64,000 bases of DNA from Plasmodiophora brassicae (lineage: Eukaryota > Endomyxa > Phytomyxea > Plasmodiophorida > Plasmodiophoridae). Position 1 is the stretch's first letter; each line of letters starts with the position of its first letter. The translations under genes and the position numbers were made by a program. The stretch spans positions 372,001-436,000 of the forward strand of contig JASFAU010000003.1 in NCBI GenBank assembly GCA_039704465.1, written 5' to 3'. Below the pieces are notes generated by a model. The model did no database searches and was not told where the DNA came from. It saw only the letters and a list, made by a program, of their open reading frames with translations. Positions 46,023 to 56,889 of the stretch are shown piece after piece.

Positions 46023-49000
46023 TCATCTCAAGTCCTCCTCACCTTGCGGTTCTTCATCCACAGTGGACTGGGCGTCAGCAGGATGCCCCCCGTTGACTGG
46101 ATCGACTTTCGGCTGCGACTGCAGCTCGCTTTGGATGTCCTCGACAAAGTTCTGCAGCTGGGGACGCCGCTCCAGAAGCAGTTTGAAGGCCGATGCGATG
46201 GTATCCTTGTTATGAAGATCCGCATGATACGCCCCGGACAAGACGAATACGACATTCTTCAACAGTTCCTGGAAATGCATTCCAAGTTGGCTCTCAGCTC
46301 CGTCTTGAAGCATTGCCTACAGTCGAGGACAGCGTTTCAGTACAGAGACACGCGTGTTACTAGCAAGATGCCGACCTGCTGCAATGCATCAAGAAAACGA
46401 AGAAAGAATGCTGTGAAGCCCGGGTCTCCAGCGAGCACAGACAGCTGATGCAACAGCGCTTGGAACAGCAGACAGCAAGCGCGTTCTTGGACCTTGTGAT
46501 TCCCACCAATGTCAGCTACCATCCGAAGCAGGATGTCGTCGTATGCTTGTATCCAGAGTCGAGAGGAAGGCAATGCCGGTTTGCACAGAAGAGCCGTTTG
46601 AAGACAGTCGAGTGCGTACAGTCGAGAGTCGAAATCGTCGCCAGTAACGCACGCTGAACAGATTGCCCCGATTGCAGACAGCCAAAGATCCCTATAAGTC
46701 TCGTCAGATAAGCCGGGCCCACAAGCGCCTCGATCAGGGGCATTTGCGGTCGCTCGGTCACCAGCCGGGACGACGGGAGTCTCGCCCATGGTACGCAGCG
46801 ACAGAATCGATTGCTGCACGAGCAGCATTGCATGCACAACCCGAGATCGTCGCAGGAAAGGACCTGGGGATTCGGAAATGCGAAGAAGTACCTGGAGAAG
46901 AGCGCGGATGCTATCGGGGCTAGTGCACTGCGCGCAGAGGTGATCCAACGTTTCAATGGCAATGACAAACGCTTTCGGATGGCACCGTGTGCTCGCTAGT
47001 ACTTCAACAACGGGCATGAAAATATGGTCTGGCAGGACGGTGGACTTAAACAGAAGGCAGAGTCCGTAAGCAAGCCGCTCAGAGAGGGCCGACTGGACAG
47101 GAATCGGCAACAGTAAGAGTGAAGGTAGCATCTCAATCGCATCATCGACAATGGCGCCATGTCCTCCAATACAGAGCCTAAGGAGATTGACGACAACACG
47201 TTCAACGTAAAACGACGGTGCTAAGACGCCTGCTGCAGTTTCCAGAAGCGCCTGCGTAACCGTGTTAATACCGAATACGTCGAAGAGCGACGGCGATGAA
47301 ACCAGTTACCTTAAAATGGTTGAGAACTGCGGGCCAGAGGTCCATCTTGACGAGGTGGCTGACGTTGTGCTCGACGATATTCGACAGGCGCTCCAAACAG
47401 AAGACAGCAGCGTCCTCATTAACGACCATCCGGTCAAAATTGTCAAGTGCTGTCGGCACCGGTTCTCCACGGCCGTGCGAAGACACGTGAGACGAAAGAA
47501 GGATGAGCGTTTGCACGAGGTGCCTCAGAGACTCTGGATGGGTCGACGCTGAATACGCAGTCATGAACACTGATTCCCAAGTCAGTTGTCGCCTCCAATG
47601 GACATGGTGGACGATTACAATGGTCAATGCTGCACGTCCGAACAGCTTCCAGGCCGTTTGCTGCATTCTCTGTGTCCTCATCAAGAGAGGCAACCGAGGA
47701 CCCGTCTTGGGCGTCGTCGCTATCATGCGCGACCCCATTGTCTAAAATGGTTAAATGTTGTCAGCCATTATTGAACGGGCAGCCACAATTGATCACCTTC
47801 GTCGTCATCGTCCACGAGCCACATAGACTGGAGAGCCGAGCTGAGAAACGACACAGCGAGAGACTTCTTTCGGGACCCGACAGGCGCCCCAGCATCGCGA
47901 AGGGATGGCAGGAGTCTGCCGTCCGAATCGCGTATGTCGTCCATATGTTGCAGGGTATCCGGCAGCAGATGCATGTGACGCAGCCAGAGAATCACGTGCA
48001 CCACATTCATCCAGGCCTCTCGCAGATAACGGTACCCGTAGGTCAGCACCAGGTTGAACACTGAGCAAACGTGGTCAGGCCCTACGATGAGACGACACCT
48101 GAGACCGGCGCCTACAAAGTTGGCAGCACCGATGGGCCCTGCGATCGCGGCCGAACGCAATACGAGGAGGGTACCCATCAGGGTCACTCGATGCATTCCG
48201 TAACGTGATAACTAACGACCGGCACAGGCCAATAATGAGCCCGTTAAATCCTGCATCGATATCCTGCAAAGCAGTCAGCAAGGCAGACGGTGCATGGGCA
48301 AAGGACACAACGTACATAGACAGCACAGATGCGCGCGTATAAATGGCACGATTCAACGACCCGTTCGGCGATCTTGGAGTTGTCGACCGATTCCAGGTAC
48401 CACGAGACGACGTGCGGGAAAGTGGGCCGCAGCATGTTGAACATGGCAAGACCGTGGGCGTGCCCAGCAGTGACGTGGAACGATGCCGTTTCCTCGTTCC
48501 GGGACTGACGAACGAGATGGTCCCAGTGTGTCGAATTGACGCCACCGTCGCCATCAGCATCGACAAGGTCAGACAGGCTCTCCGATACGATTCGGATCTC
48601 CTGCTCCCTAATCGCCGCATAGATCGACCCCAGATACTCGGCAGGGAAGTCGGCACCCTTGTTGATACCACGATTGTTCCGGATGAACTGATCGAGTGTC
48701 ATCTTCGATTTGACGCCTGGGTTGTGCGCGTCGGTATTGAGCATGATAATGGAGAAAGCGAGCACAAACGCAGCGTCCTGGTCTGCAATCGGCCCCTCGG
48801 GATTCTGGGCATAATACCGTCGGGCGAATTCCTCCATGATTCTCGAAATCATCTGGGCCTCACCAGGGATGACAAACGATTCCATGAACGCCCGCAGAGC
48901 TTCGACGAACCCGAGTCCTTCCAGCTCGAACAGGTCAACGTAGGCGGCGAGCACTTTCAATGCAGTGGCGTCGCTGCGTCCTAGGTAGGCGCCAACCTGG

Positions 49001-50800
49001 CGTCTATCGAGGCCAGGTGTGTCCCGAAGGAACCTTGCCATTGCCTCAGGATCAACGGTAACTTCCTCGCTGGGCGCTGCAGGTAGCACGTTCAGGGCCT
49101 GTAACTGCCCAATGGATTTGTACCCGTGGTCGTTGAACAGCTCAGCGGCGCGACGCATCTGCGCCTTGAGTCGACGGTTCTCCGAGAGTTCATCATCCAA
49201 CCCTTCAGTCGGATCCGTAGGCGATGAGGCGTCCCCGTCTGCGTCTTCCAATGAAGTGCCAGATGTCTTTGATGCAAACCGTTTGGCAATGGACGATACA
49301 ATCGCCAGAATCGACTGCAGCGCGAGCAGGTGAATAGCAGTGATGGTACGGAACTCTCCAGACCCATGCCTGGTTCTGGATAAAGATCCCTGCGATGGCA
49401 GCGTGACATGATCAGGCAAGGCCAGCTGACTCAGCACGCGGACGAGGTCCTCGAACATATTGGTGGACGCGATGCCACAGTCGTAGTTGCGATAGATACC
49501 GACAAGCAGATCCGGCTCGCTGCAGATTTCAACGAGGCTCTGCAGAACGAGCTTGCGCTGCTGGAACGCAGCCGAAGGATTGGCAGCGATTCGAATGTGA
49601 ATGGACGTGAAGAAGACCTATACGGACGGCAGTTACTTAGACGTAAAGAGGACAGATCTACAATCAGCAACCGTACCTCGAGTTGAACACGGATATGCCT
49701 TCGAACTGCGGCGAACAGATCGTAAACGATTCTCAGAACGAGCGCGAGAACTGAACTATCTGTCGTTTGCGAATTCTGAAGAATCTGCTTGCAGATGTCA
49801 TCCTGGACAACGGCGACGAGGTCAGGGTATAGCCCTAGGCCGCCGCCGGCCGTCTCTAGACAGATGTTGACAAGCCGGAGGCCAAGGATGCGCACGTCGA
49901 GATCGTTGGACGACGGATCAATCAAGCCTGCAATGAATCGAAGGATGCGCTCGAGCGCGGGTGTCCCATATCCAGGGGTGGCTAGCGACACCTCGGTGGT
50001 TTCCGACGGATACGAGTTTCGATTGCAAACGCCTACCAGGTCGTGCGTAGAGCTTCGCCGGTGAAGTGCGGGCGCGTCACGGGCGCCGTTCGCGCTCTCT
50101 TGACGTTTCAGTGTCCTTAACCGAACGAACACGACCAGTATGAACTGGCAGAGGATGTCGTCGGCGAATGCAACCAGAGTAGCACTAGCATAAGCGTGCC
50201 GTCGCAAGGCGAATATCTCCTCGAACACGAGGCACAACGACTGGTTCGACAGCAGAATGCCAGCTGGGCAACGCACCAGTTCCAGGAACAGTTCCAGTAC
50301 GCGCAGGTGCAGGAGTTCCCGATGGGATCGGTGCAGGCCCGGGTTCGACATTGATTTCGCGAGGCAGGCGACACACTCGTTGATTGCTGTGCCAGCACAT
50401 AGCCCCAGAGGACGGACGAGCCCGTACAACAGGAACTTATGAATTGCCTGAAGGCAAACAGCCCTGGCCTGCACATGGGGGTCTCAATCATTATTGGTAT
50501 TTATCGGCAGGTGGAACAACCAACCTGCCACGGCGACGTCGTGGACGTTATGACATTCAGAAAGGGGCGGAGAAGCGATGGGGTTTCGATCCCGGACAGA
50601 TCCTGGTAGAACCCAAGCTGATCATGTAGGTCCTGCAAGGCGCGGGCCAGGACGACGGATTCGGACACGGCGGCATCGTCGTGCGCATCGATAAAGAGCG
50701 ACGACGACGACCCCGCCTGCGACGACTCCAGCACCGACAGCGCATTGTGTATCTCGCCCTTGACGCAGGCGATGCCGCGCGCACCGATTATCGACGCCAT
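46023..50800 (-). CDS. GBF1/GEA/GNOM-type Arf guanine-nucleotide exchange factor
   Basis: Large Sec7 GEF that activates Arf at the early Golgi. It begins MASIIGARGIACVKGEIHNA. The DCB/HUS regions follow with LLRPFLNVITST, CLQAIHKFLLYGLVRPLG, LRLVNICLETAGGGLGLYPD and ENRRLKAQMRRAAELFNDHG. The Sec7 domain contains the catalytic glutamate loop FMESFVIPGEAQMISRIMEE and FVLAFSIIMLNTDAHNPGVK. The long HDS region has YRYLREAWMNVVHVILWL and AVFCLERLSNIVEHNVSHL. Introns that I could place include 50469-50524, 49618-49676, 48264-48315 and 46317-46360; others lie near 48200, 47750 and 47230. The order and the YLREAWMN block fit the GBF1 subfamily rather than BIG. Exact junctions in the HDS part are approximate. 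Confidence 0.9.
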
Positions 50801-51340
50801 GCCAGCGACAGGGATCCCCAGGCAGACCGTGCAACCACAACCCGCATCACCGAATCAACATGTTCCGGTGGTGTCGGTTCTATTTTTGTGAGGGCTGACG
50901 ACTGTCGAACGCCGTCGTTTGCCAAAAAAAAACCCCACAACAATGACAAGATTCGGTTGCACTTGCAGGCGCCGTCCCCGTTTTGACTGGGCGGCAGACG
51001 GTCGGGACGGGCACCGGACATCACCGTCCGGGAAGCCAGACGCGCACGAACGAGCGTAGTTCAAAACCCGAGGACCGAAACGTCTGCGCGATGATTCTGC
51101 ACGACCAACGCGTACGGTGGAGATTTCAGGGTCATCACAGACCCCCTTCCCGCATCAGCCTGGAATACCAACATTCTGGGCGTCGAAGAAGCGCGGCACG
51201 CCCACAGTTTGTTCGCAGATGCTTTTAGGCTAAACAGCAGCACGCAATAAACGTACTGGTAACGTTACCGTAGTTACGGACTCCGCCACGGACTCCGCAG
51301 GGGAAGAGACCGACCACGACACCCGGTGACACGTTGTAAG
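50801..51340. other. Divergent promoter region of the Arf GEF and Notchless genes
   Basis: About 540 bases without a convincing exon. Holds a 9-base A run at about 50925-50933. Nothing else recognised. Confidence 0.4.
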
Positions 51341-52801
51341 ATGGCTGTGCCAGCAGTTGTTGTGGGACATGAAACGGCGGGTGGAATAACAGCCGTTGGT
51401 GAGGGCGGCCAACGGGCCATTGTGCAACTTCGCAACGGAGAGACCGGGGATATATGCGGGTCGCGTCTGGAGCTGCCGCTGGAGTCGACGACGGCCCAGC
51501 TAACGCAGTTGGTTCACTCGGTGACGAATGCCAACGACTGGCAGCCGTACGCCTTCTTCATTGGCGATGATGAGATCATGAAGAGCATTGCTGAGCTAGT
51601 GCCACAGTCCATGACTGAACAGGTCATCACGATCACGTTCCAACCGCAGGCCATGTTCCGGGTACGCTCCGTGGGCCGATGCACGTCAACGCTACCGGGG
51701 CACACGGAAGCCATTCTCATCGTGCAGTTCTCTCCTGACGGACAGCATCTTGCCACCGGTTCTGGCGATTCGACCGTCCGCATCTGGCAGGTGGACGCCG
51801 AAATGCCGATGCATACGCTGAAAGGCCACAAAGACTGGGTCCAAGCCGTGTCGTGGTCCCCCGATGGTACCCGTCTGGTCTCAGGGTGCCGATCCGGCGT
51901 TATCTTCATATGGGATCCTATCGTTGGCGTTCCCTCTCCGCGTCGCCCGCTTTCCCGATGCCACTCGAAGTACATCACATCCTTCTCCTGGCAGCCTGTC
52001 TTCGTCGACGACGTGACCCGTTTCGCGTCCGCTGGGAAGGACGGCACGATCAAGATCTGGGTCTCGGGAACCGGTGCCCTTGTCCACACGCTCTCAGGCC
52101 ATACCGCGTGTGTGACCTGTATCCGATGGGGCGGGTCTGGCTTCCTCTACAGTGCCTCGCAGGACCGCACCATCAAGATCTGGGACCCGCTGTCGGGGAC
52201 ACTGCATAAGACGTTGCAGGGCCATGCGCACTGGGTCAACAGTCTGTCGTTAAGCACCGACTACGCGCTTCGCACTGGCGCCTTCGATCATCGCGGTGCA
52301 CTACCCGCTGACGGCGATGTCAAGCGAGCCGCACGTGCCCGTTACGATGCTGTTGCCGCTGACGGCGAGCGACTGGTCTCCTGCAGCGATGACTTCACAT
52401 TGTTCCTGTGGCACCCCTGGAAGTCGGATAAGCCCGTTGCTCGCATGACTGGGCATCAGCAACCGGTCAACCACATGGCGTTCTCTCCCGATGGGCGCCT
52501 GATCGCCAGTGCCGCGTTCGACCACTCGATCCGGATCTGGGATGGGCAGACGGGCCGGTTCCTGGCGACGCTTCGCGGCCATGTCCAGGCGGTCTACTCG
52601 GTGGCCTGGAGCGCCGACAGTCGCCTGCTGGTTAGCGGCAGCCGGGACAGCACTGTCAAGGTCTGGGAGGTGCGCACCCGGAAACTGTTGAACGACCTGC
52701 CCGGGCACGCCGACGAAGTGTTCGCCCTGGACTGGAGCCCCGATGGCGAACGCGTTGCATCCGGCGGGCGCGATCGCGTTCTGAAATTCTGGCGAAGATA
52801 G
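51341..52801 (+). CDS. Notchless/Rsa4 ribosome assembly WD40 protein
   Basis: Pre-60S assembly factor; its N-terminal ubiquitin-like domain binds the MIDAS of the AAA ATPase Rea1/Midasin, which pulls it off the particle. Single exon of 486 residues from the ATG at 51341. The NLE domain spans about 25-100 (IVQLRNGETGDICGSRLELP, YAFFIGDDEIMKSIAEL). Eight WD40 blades follow, several with the typical endings (STVRIWQ, GTIKIWV, RTIKIWDP, HSIRIWD, STVKVWEV, RVLKFWRR). The insertion between blades 5 and 6 with ALPADGDVKRAARARYDAV matches the Rsa4/NLE-specific insertion. Convergent with the GH16 gene, stops 21 bases apart. Confidence 0.96.
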   Translation: MAVPAVVVGHETAGGITAVGEGGQRAIVQLRNGETGDICGSRLELPLESTTAQLTQLVHSVTNANDWQPYAFFIGDDEIMKSIAELVPQSMTEQVITITFQPQAMFRVRSVGRCTSTLPGHTEAILIVQFSPDGQHLATGSGDSTVRIWQVDAEMPMHTLKGHKDWVQAVSWSPDGTRLVSGCRSGVIFIWDPIVGVPSPRRPLSRCHSKYITSFSWQPVFVDDVTRFASAGKDGTIKIWVSGTGALVHTLSGHTACVTCIRWGGSGFLYSASQDRTIKIWDPLSGTLHKTLQGHAHWVNSLSLSTDYALRTGAFDHRGALPADGDVKRAARARYDAVAADGERLVSCSDDFTLFLWHPWKSDKPVARMTGHQQPVNHMAFSPDGRLIASAAFDHSIRIWDGQTGRFLATLRGHVQAVYSVAWSADSRLLVSGSRDSTVKVWEVRTRKLLNDLPGHADEVFALDWSPDGERVASGGRDRVLKFWRR

Positions 52802-52822
52802 CGTAAACGTCTTTATTGTGCT

Positions 52823-54127
52823 CTACAATGTGAACCAGGCGGTCAGCGTTACTGCCATTAGGAACGTCGCCGTCGGCATCGACATAGCGCCACCGCCGAC
52901 GTCTGCCATCGGTGCTGTAGTTGCAGAGGTGATGGGTGGACGTGGCTGTCGCTTGGAAATGACGGCGGGTGGACCATTGTTTGCCGCGCTGTCGGAAGAG
53001 GTTCAGGTCCCACAGTGTCTACACACGTACTTGCCTAACACACCATGAAATGTTCATGGACTTCCAGCGCGACGTTGCGTTCTTCGGGTAAATCTGCGTC
53101 ACAGAGAGCGTCAGAGGAACGATGTCGAAGTAGTGCCATGATGAAGACGTACGCCGCTGGAAGCGACTCCTGCCCAGGTGCTCGTCAGGGCGGTCTCCCA
53201 GGCGCCGAACGAGATACGAGATGGCGTAGATGGGAACCCTTTACGAGAATCCGCAGCGTAGGAAGTATGCTGGACGACACCGTCAATTGCTAAAACGATA
53301 GCGCCTAGGTAGTCAGTGGCTAGTGGTGTCGCCGAACAGAGCGACGACTTCGACCCCAAGAGATTTGTGTGGCGTTCCAGTCGATGGTGTACGTGTGGAA
53401 GTTCACTGAGTTGTCATCCACGGTCCGCATCGTGTATCCGTTCACGTTATGTCCGTTCGCGTCCAGCAATTCACTCCCTCGGTACCACCTACAACGGGGG
53501 ACGTCAGCATGAGCTTGTCAAGATCTTCGACAACCCACCAGTTGGCGTTGGCGTTGGTCTGGTCTTTGCCGGTGATCTCCAGGTCGATCTCGTCGAGCGA
53601 GCTGGACACGCTGATAAAGCTCGTAACGCACGATGGCACGCCAGTCGAGACGAACGTCGCCGAGAACGTCCCGTACAAGATGGCACGTGACGTCGAGATA
53701 ATGGTCCCGCACCCGATACTGTTCGGCCCATTGCAAGGGTAAACCTCCATGACGAGCTCGCCGGCGCCGTTCAGGTGTGGCATGCCACCCTCCACAATGA
53801 ACTGTGTCGAAGGTCCTGGGATCGGGTCCTTATTGTATTCCGCCAGGGCCACATGTTCGTTTTCCCTGCGTGCAACCCGTTGGCGTTCGCTGCAATACAA
53901 TCGTCATCTACCGTACCAGTTGGCGAAGTCGGTGGCCCAGTTGCAGGTGGGGCCGTCAAACAGGCAGCTGGACCATTCCGTACTGCCTGGCTCTGCACAA
54001 TGGTTCGTAAGCGTCACGATGATGGGTACACAGCGTGCGCAGGCATACTCCCACAGTATACCGGTTGAATGTCGGCCAGGACTCCCTGGCTCACAACCGC
54101 CAGCACAGCGAGGCAGACGCGATACAT
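52823..54127 (-). CDS. GPI-anchored GH16 transglycosylase/hydrolase, Crh-like
   Basis: Seven exons (54127-54095, 54047-53917, 53865-53539, 53488-53355, 53289-53153, 53093-53044, 52988-52823) join in phase to 325 residues. A secretion signal (MYRVCLAVLAVYA) is followed by cysteine-bearing mature sequence. The GH16 sandwich shows GCGTIISTSRAILYGTFSA, the catalytic box DEIDLEITG with nucleophile and acid/base Glu, TNANANWW, NFHTYTIDWN, WAIDGVVQHT, FPSTPSRISFGAWE and WAGV. The C-terminus has a Pro/Thr-rich linker and a hydrophobic tail (PTATFLMAVTLTAWFTL) typical of a GPI-attachment signal. Fungal Crh1/Utr2 enzymes of this layout link chitin to beta-glucan. The first intron and the donor at 53152 have alternatives. 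The general GH16 assignment is firm; the Crh role is inference. Confidence 0.85.
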
Positions 54128-54243
54128 GTTTGACGATTTCGCGGGCGAGCGCGTGCCCAAGCGAAATACGAAGGTCCCTAGCCTAGGCACACGCCCGTGG
54201 CGCCAACGTATCTGCCGTTTACGGATGGGATAGAGATCAACAG

Positions 54244-54677
54244 TCACGTCTGGGTGGCTTGGGGTTCGTCGAAAAGCCGCTGGGTATTGCGAGCGCACAC
54301 GAAATCGTTCATGTGCAGGCCGCCGATGGAGAACGAGAACCACGTGACACGCACCGATCCCCATTGCAGGAGAACCTGGGGGTGGTGCCCCTCGGCCTCG
54401 GCCATCCCACCAACGCTGTTGACGAACTCGAGCCCCTTCTTGAAGTTCGGGAACTACGATCACACGCCGGGTCAGCGTGGCTGGATCCCCTGCACCTACC
54501 GTTCGGCACCACCTTGAACGTTCGCTCTAGGGCGAGGCACCCGCCCGGTGTCGTCGTCACGTCCCAGTGCGCCAACGACGACGACATCAGGCGGGTCGCA
54601 CTGTCCCGATCGATCAGGTCACACCTCTGCATCGTCGTGCACGGCACGCAGTGATCCGGCAGCGACGCCGTCGTCAT
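54244..54677 (-). CDS. Pterin-4a-carbinolamine dehydratase (PCD/DCoH/PhhB)
   Basis: Recycles tetrahydrobiopterin after aromatic amino-acid hydroxylation. Two exons (54677-54513, 54453-54244) with a 59-base intron give 124 residues. The N-terminal CVPC motif, LERTFKFPNFKKGLEFVN, the active-site segment AEAEGHHPQVLLQWGSV and the C-terminal HMNDFVCARNTQRLFDE match the family, with the HH pair and the later His all present. No presequence, so cytosolic. Confidence 0.93.
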
Positions 54678-54888
54678 CAGCACAGCCGGCCGCCTCTACT
54701 GCCCAACAACGACGCCGTACGAAACTGCAATCAGCGTTGCGTGCGCCACTGGCGCAACGCGTGCAGCGCGCACAGTCGCGCATTTCATCGCATTCTTAAC
54801 TGCCCCCGGGTTGGGGGCAACATAAGTCGTTCAGGATGGGGGGACGATAAGCTATTTTATGCCTGTTATGTTGGCGAGGTGGACAGGT

Positions 54889-56328
54889 TTAACATGCGAC
54901 GTCACGTGATCGGCGGTAGAGGAGCAGGACGGCGTCTGTGTCGATCGTGGTGGCATGGAGGGCGGTCTGCGGGTATACGACGTCGTCGCTGATCAGCCAC
55001 CATCGCCCGTCGTCGTCGCGGGGCAGTCGCTTGAGCGCGACGTAGTGCCCAGACGATACGTGGTCGTCGCCGTAGTGAAGCACAGCGGCCACGAGACGGT
55101 AGCCAGTATCGTCGGGTGCAGCATCCGGCCCCATGAACGTTGCCATGTCCAGCAGTTCCGGGACGTCGACTCGTTTGCCGTTCCTGAATTCATTCCCGCC
55201 CTCGTCGACGGCGAACCTGCTGAGGCTAAACAGCAGGTACGCTGGGGATGTGTCCAGTAGGCGCCACACGGTGGTGCCGTCGTTCAGCATCGTGGCGCGG
55301 GACTCAACCAGGCAGGCGTGCAACGTTTGACACTCGCCGGACAGGTCGACCTGGACCGGGGCGACCTCTGGCTCGTCGAGCCGTTCGTCCCTGACAACGA
55401 TGCCGGCGTCCCCGGTGACCCGACTGCGAACCCGGAACGACAGTGCGTCGTTCCAGACGGGGCCGATCCCAGCGCCCACCAGGACGTTCTGCAGGACGTT
55501 GAACAGAAAGTCGGGAGCGCTCTGCTGCTGGAACATCATCCGGTGGACAGGCATGAAATCGTCACGGAACCCGATGGCGACATCGCCGGCGTCGACGACC
55601 CGCCCGATGGACTGGAAGAACCGGAACATGGCCGACCCGGCGTAGGCGGGCGCTGACGAATCGACGACATGCGAGAGGACCGCCCGCATCTCCAGCACGA
55701 ACGTCTGCAACGGCTTCTTGAGTCGCGTGACGTCCATCGTCATGACCTCGACGACGACAGGGTCAATCGCGGACAGCAGCTGGATGGCGCTGTTCGCGTA
55801 GCAGGTGCTGGCACCCAGGTTGGCAATGCCGGTTGGCCGCGATGGTACGCCTGGCGGAGGGAATTGCCGGATGACAGGTGCCCCTAGTCGTGCTGACAGC
55901 CTGGCGACGTACTTGCTCACTAGGCTATATGGATCTTGGTTGTTCTCTCGAGCAGCGTACCGCCAGGCACCAGCGCCGATAATGGTGGCGGCTAACGCCG
56001 CCTTGCCCCAGGCGCCCGTGATAGCTGGATAGGAAGCGCGTATTGCAAGGCGACGGGTGAACAGCGACCGCAGGACGACGCCTGCGCCAAGCAGGACGGC
56101 AGCGGGTATCGCAACGGGAGGGATGTTGACCTGCGAGACAGCAGCCGGCGGCGCCGGCGCTGGTGGTGGATGGCGCGGCGCCGGGGAACGCGCCACGACA
56201 GGACGAGTTCGTGTGCCACAGACAACGCCAACGACGATGGCAGTGACCACCAGAGCGAACAGACCGACCAGGGCGGCCCGTTTCACCGGCGTCGGCGACC
56301 TCTTGCAGAGCGCCACGACGTTCATCAT
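54889..56328 (-). CDS. Membrane-anchored USP deubiquitinase A
   Basis: Single exon, 479 residues. Three hydrophobic segments precede the catalytic domain: about 18-38 (AALVGLFALVVTAIVVGVV), 72-90 (VAIPAAVLLGAGVVLRSLF) and 108-122 (GKAALAATIIGAGAW), with a proline-rich linker after the first. The USP Cys box reads GIANLGASTCYANSAIQLL with Cys176 and one residue more than the canonical NLGNTCYxN. The His box reads YRLVAAVLHYG...SSGHYVALKR with His428, then WWLISDD. Predicted active cysteine protease tethered to a membrane, comparable in layout to mitochondrial USP30. No zinc-ribbon cysteines are obvious in the fingers (ECQTLHACL only). Confidence 0.88.
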   Translation of the reverse strand: MMNVVALCKRSPTPVKRAALVGLFALVVTAIVVGVVCGTRTRPVVARSPAPRHPPPAPAPPAAVSQVNIPPVAIPAAVLLGAGVVLRSLFTRRLAIRASYPAITGAWGKAALAATIIGAGAWRYAARENNQDPYSLVSKYVARLSARLGAPVIRQFPPPGVPSRPTGIANLGASTCYANSAIQLLSAIDPVVVEVMTMDVTRLKKPLQTFVLEMRAVLSHVVDSSAPAYAGSAMFRFFQSIGRVVDAGDVAIGFRDDFMPVHRMMFQQQSAPDFLFNVLQNVLVGAGIGPVWNDALSFRVRSRVTGDAGIVVRDERLDEPEVAPVQVDLSGECQTLHACLVESRATMLNDGTTVWRLLDTSPAYLLFSLSRFAVDEGGNEFRNGKRVDVPELLDMATFMGPDAAPDDTGYRLVAAVLHYGDDHVSSGHYVALKRLPRDDDGRWWLISDDVVYPQTALHATTIDTDAVLLLYRRSRDVAC

Positions 56329-56499
56329 GCCGCGCAGAAATTATTAGAGTGCACGATCTCAACCCTAAATATAGCGAGGCGTGACGTTCGTTCGAGTCGC
56401 CCGCTCCCAACCTTCGTGGTGTAGCTGCAACACGCTGTGGAGGTGCCCCGATCAAACTTTGTCGGAAAGTAGTGACGGGCATGACGTGTTCCACAGTAT

Positions 56500-56827
56500 A
56501 GTTCGCGTACAGGCTCAAGGATATGCATTGCCTGGAGCATGTGTACCGTCGGGTTCGAAGATCAGGTTGTTCCTCCGGCAGTTCGGATCGGTTGTCGTAT
56601 TCGACATCACGTTCAAGACGAACCGCTTTTCCATACCGTGTGGCATGATTTGTGGTGCGGACAACTACGGGCAGACCATCGTATTTGCTGTCTGCCTCCT
56701 TCATGATGCAAGACAGGCATCCTTCTCTTGGGATATGGCGCGTTGTGATGCGCCTGTCGGACTCGACAAATCTGGGCGTCATGCTATACGGAGCCGCTGG
56801 CACGAGAATAGTAATATTGTGCTATAA
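56500..56827 (+). pseudogene. MULE transposase fragment
   Basis: The plus strand reads FLRQFGSVVVFDITFKTN, RFSIPCGMICGADNYGQTI and VFAVCLLHDARQASFSW. This is the first-Asp region of MULE/FAR1-type DDE transposases (VVFDTTYKTN...P...VGVNNHGQT...LL.DE). The rest of the enzyme is missing, so it is a relic lying between two USP genes. Confidence 0.8.
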
Positions 56828-56889
56828 GCAGGGGGCATAGCAGGGTGTGTTGTTACTAATGGGAAGATATTGCACAGGGACTGTCGTCA

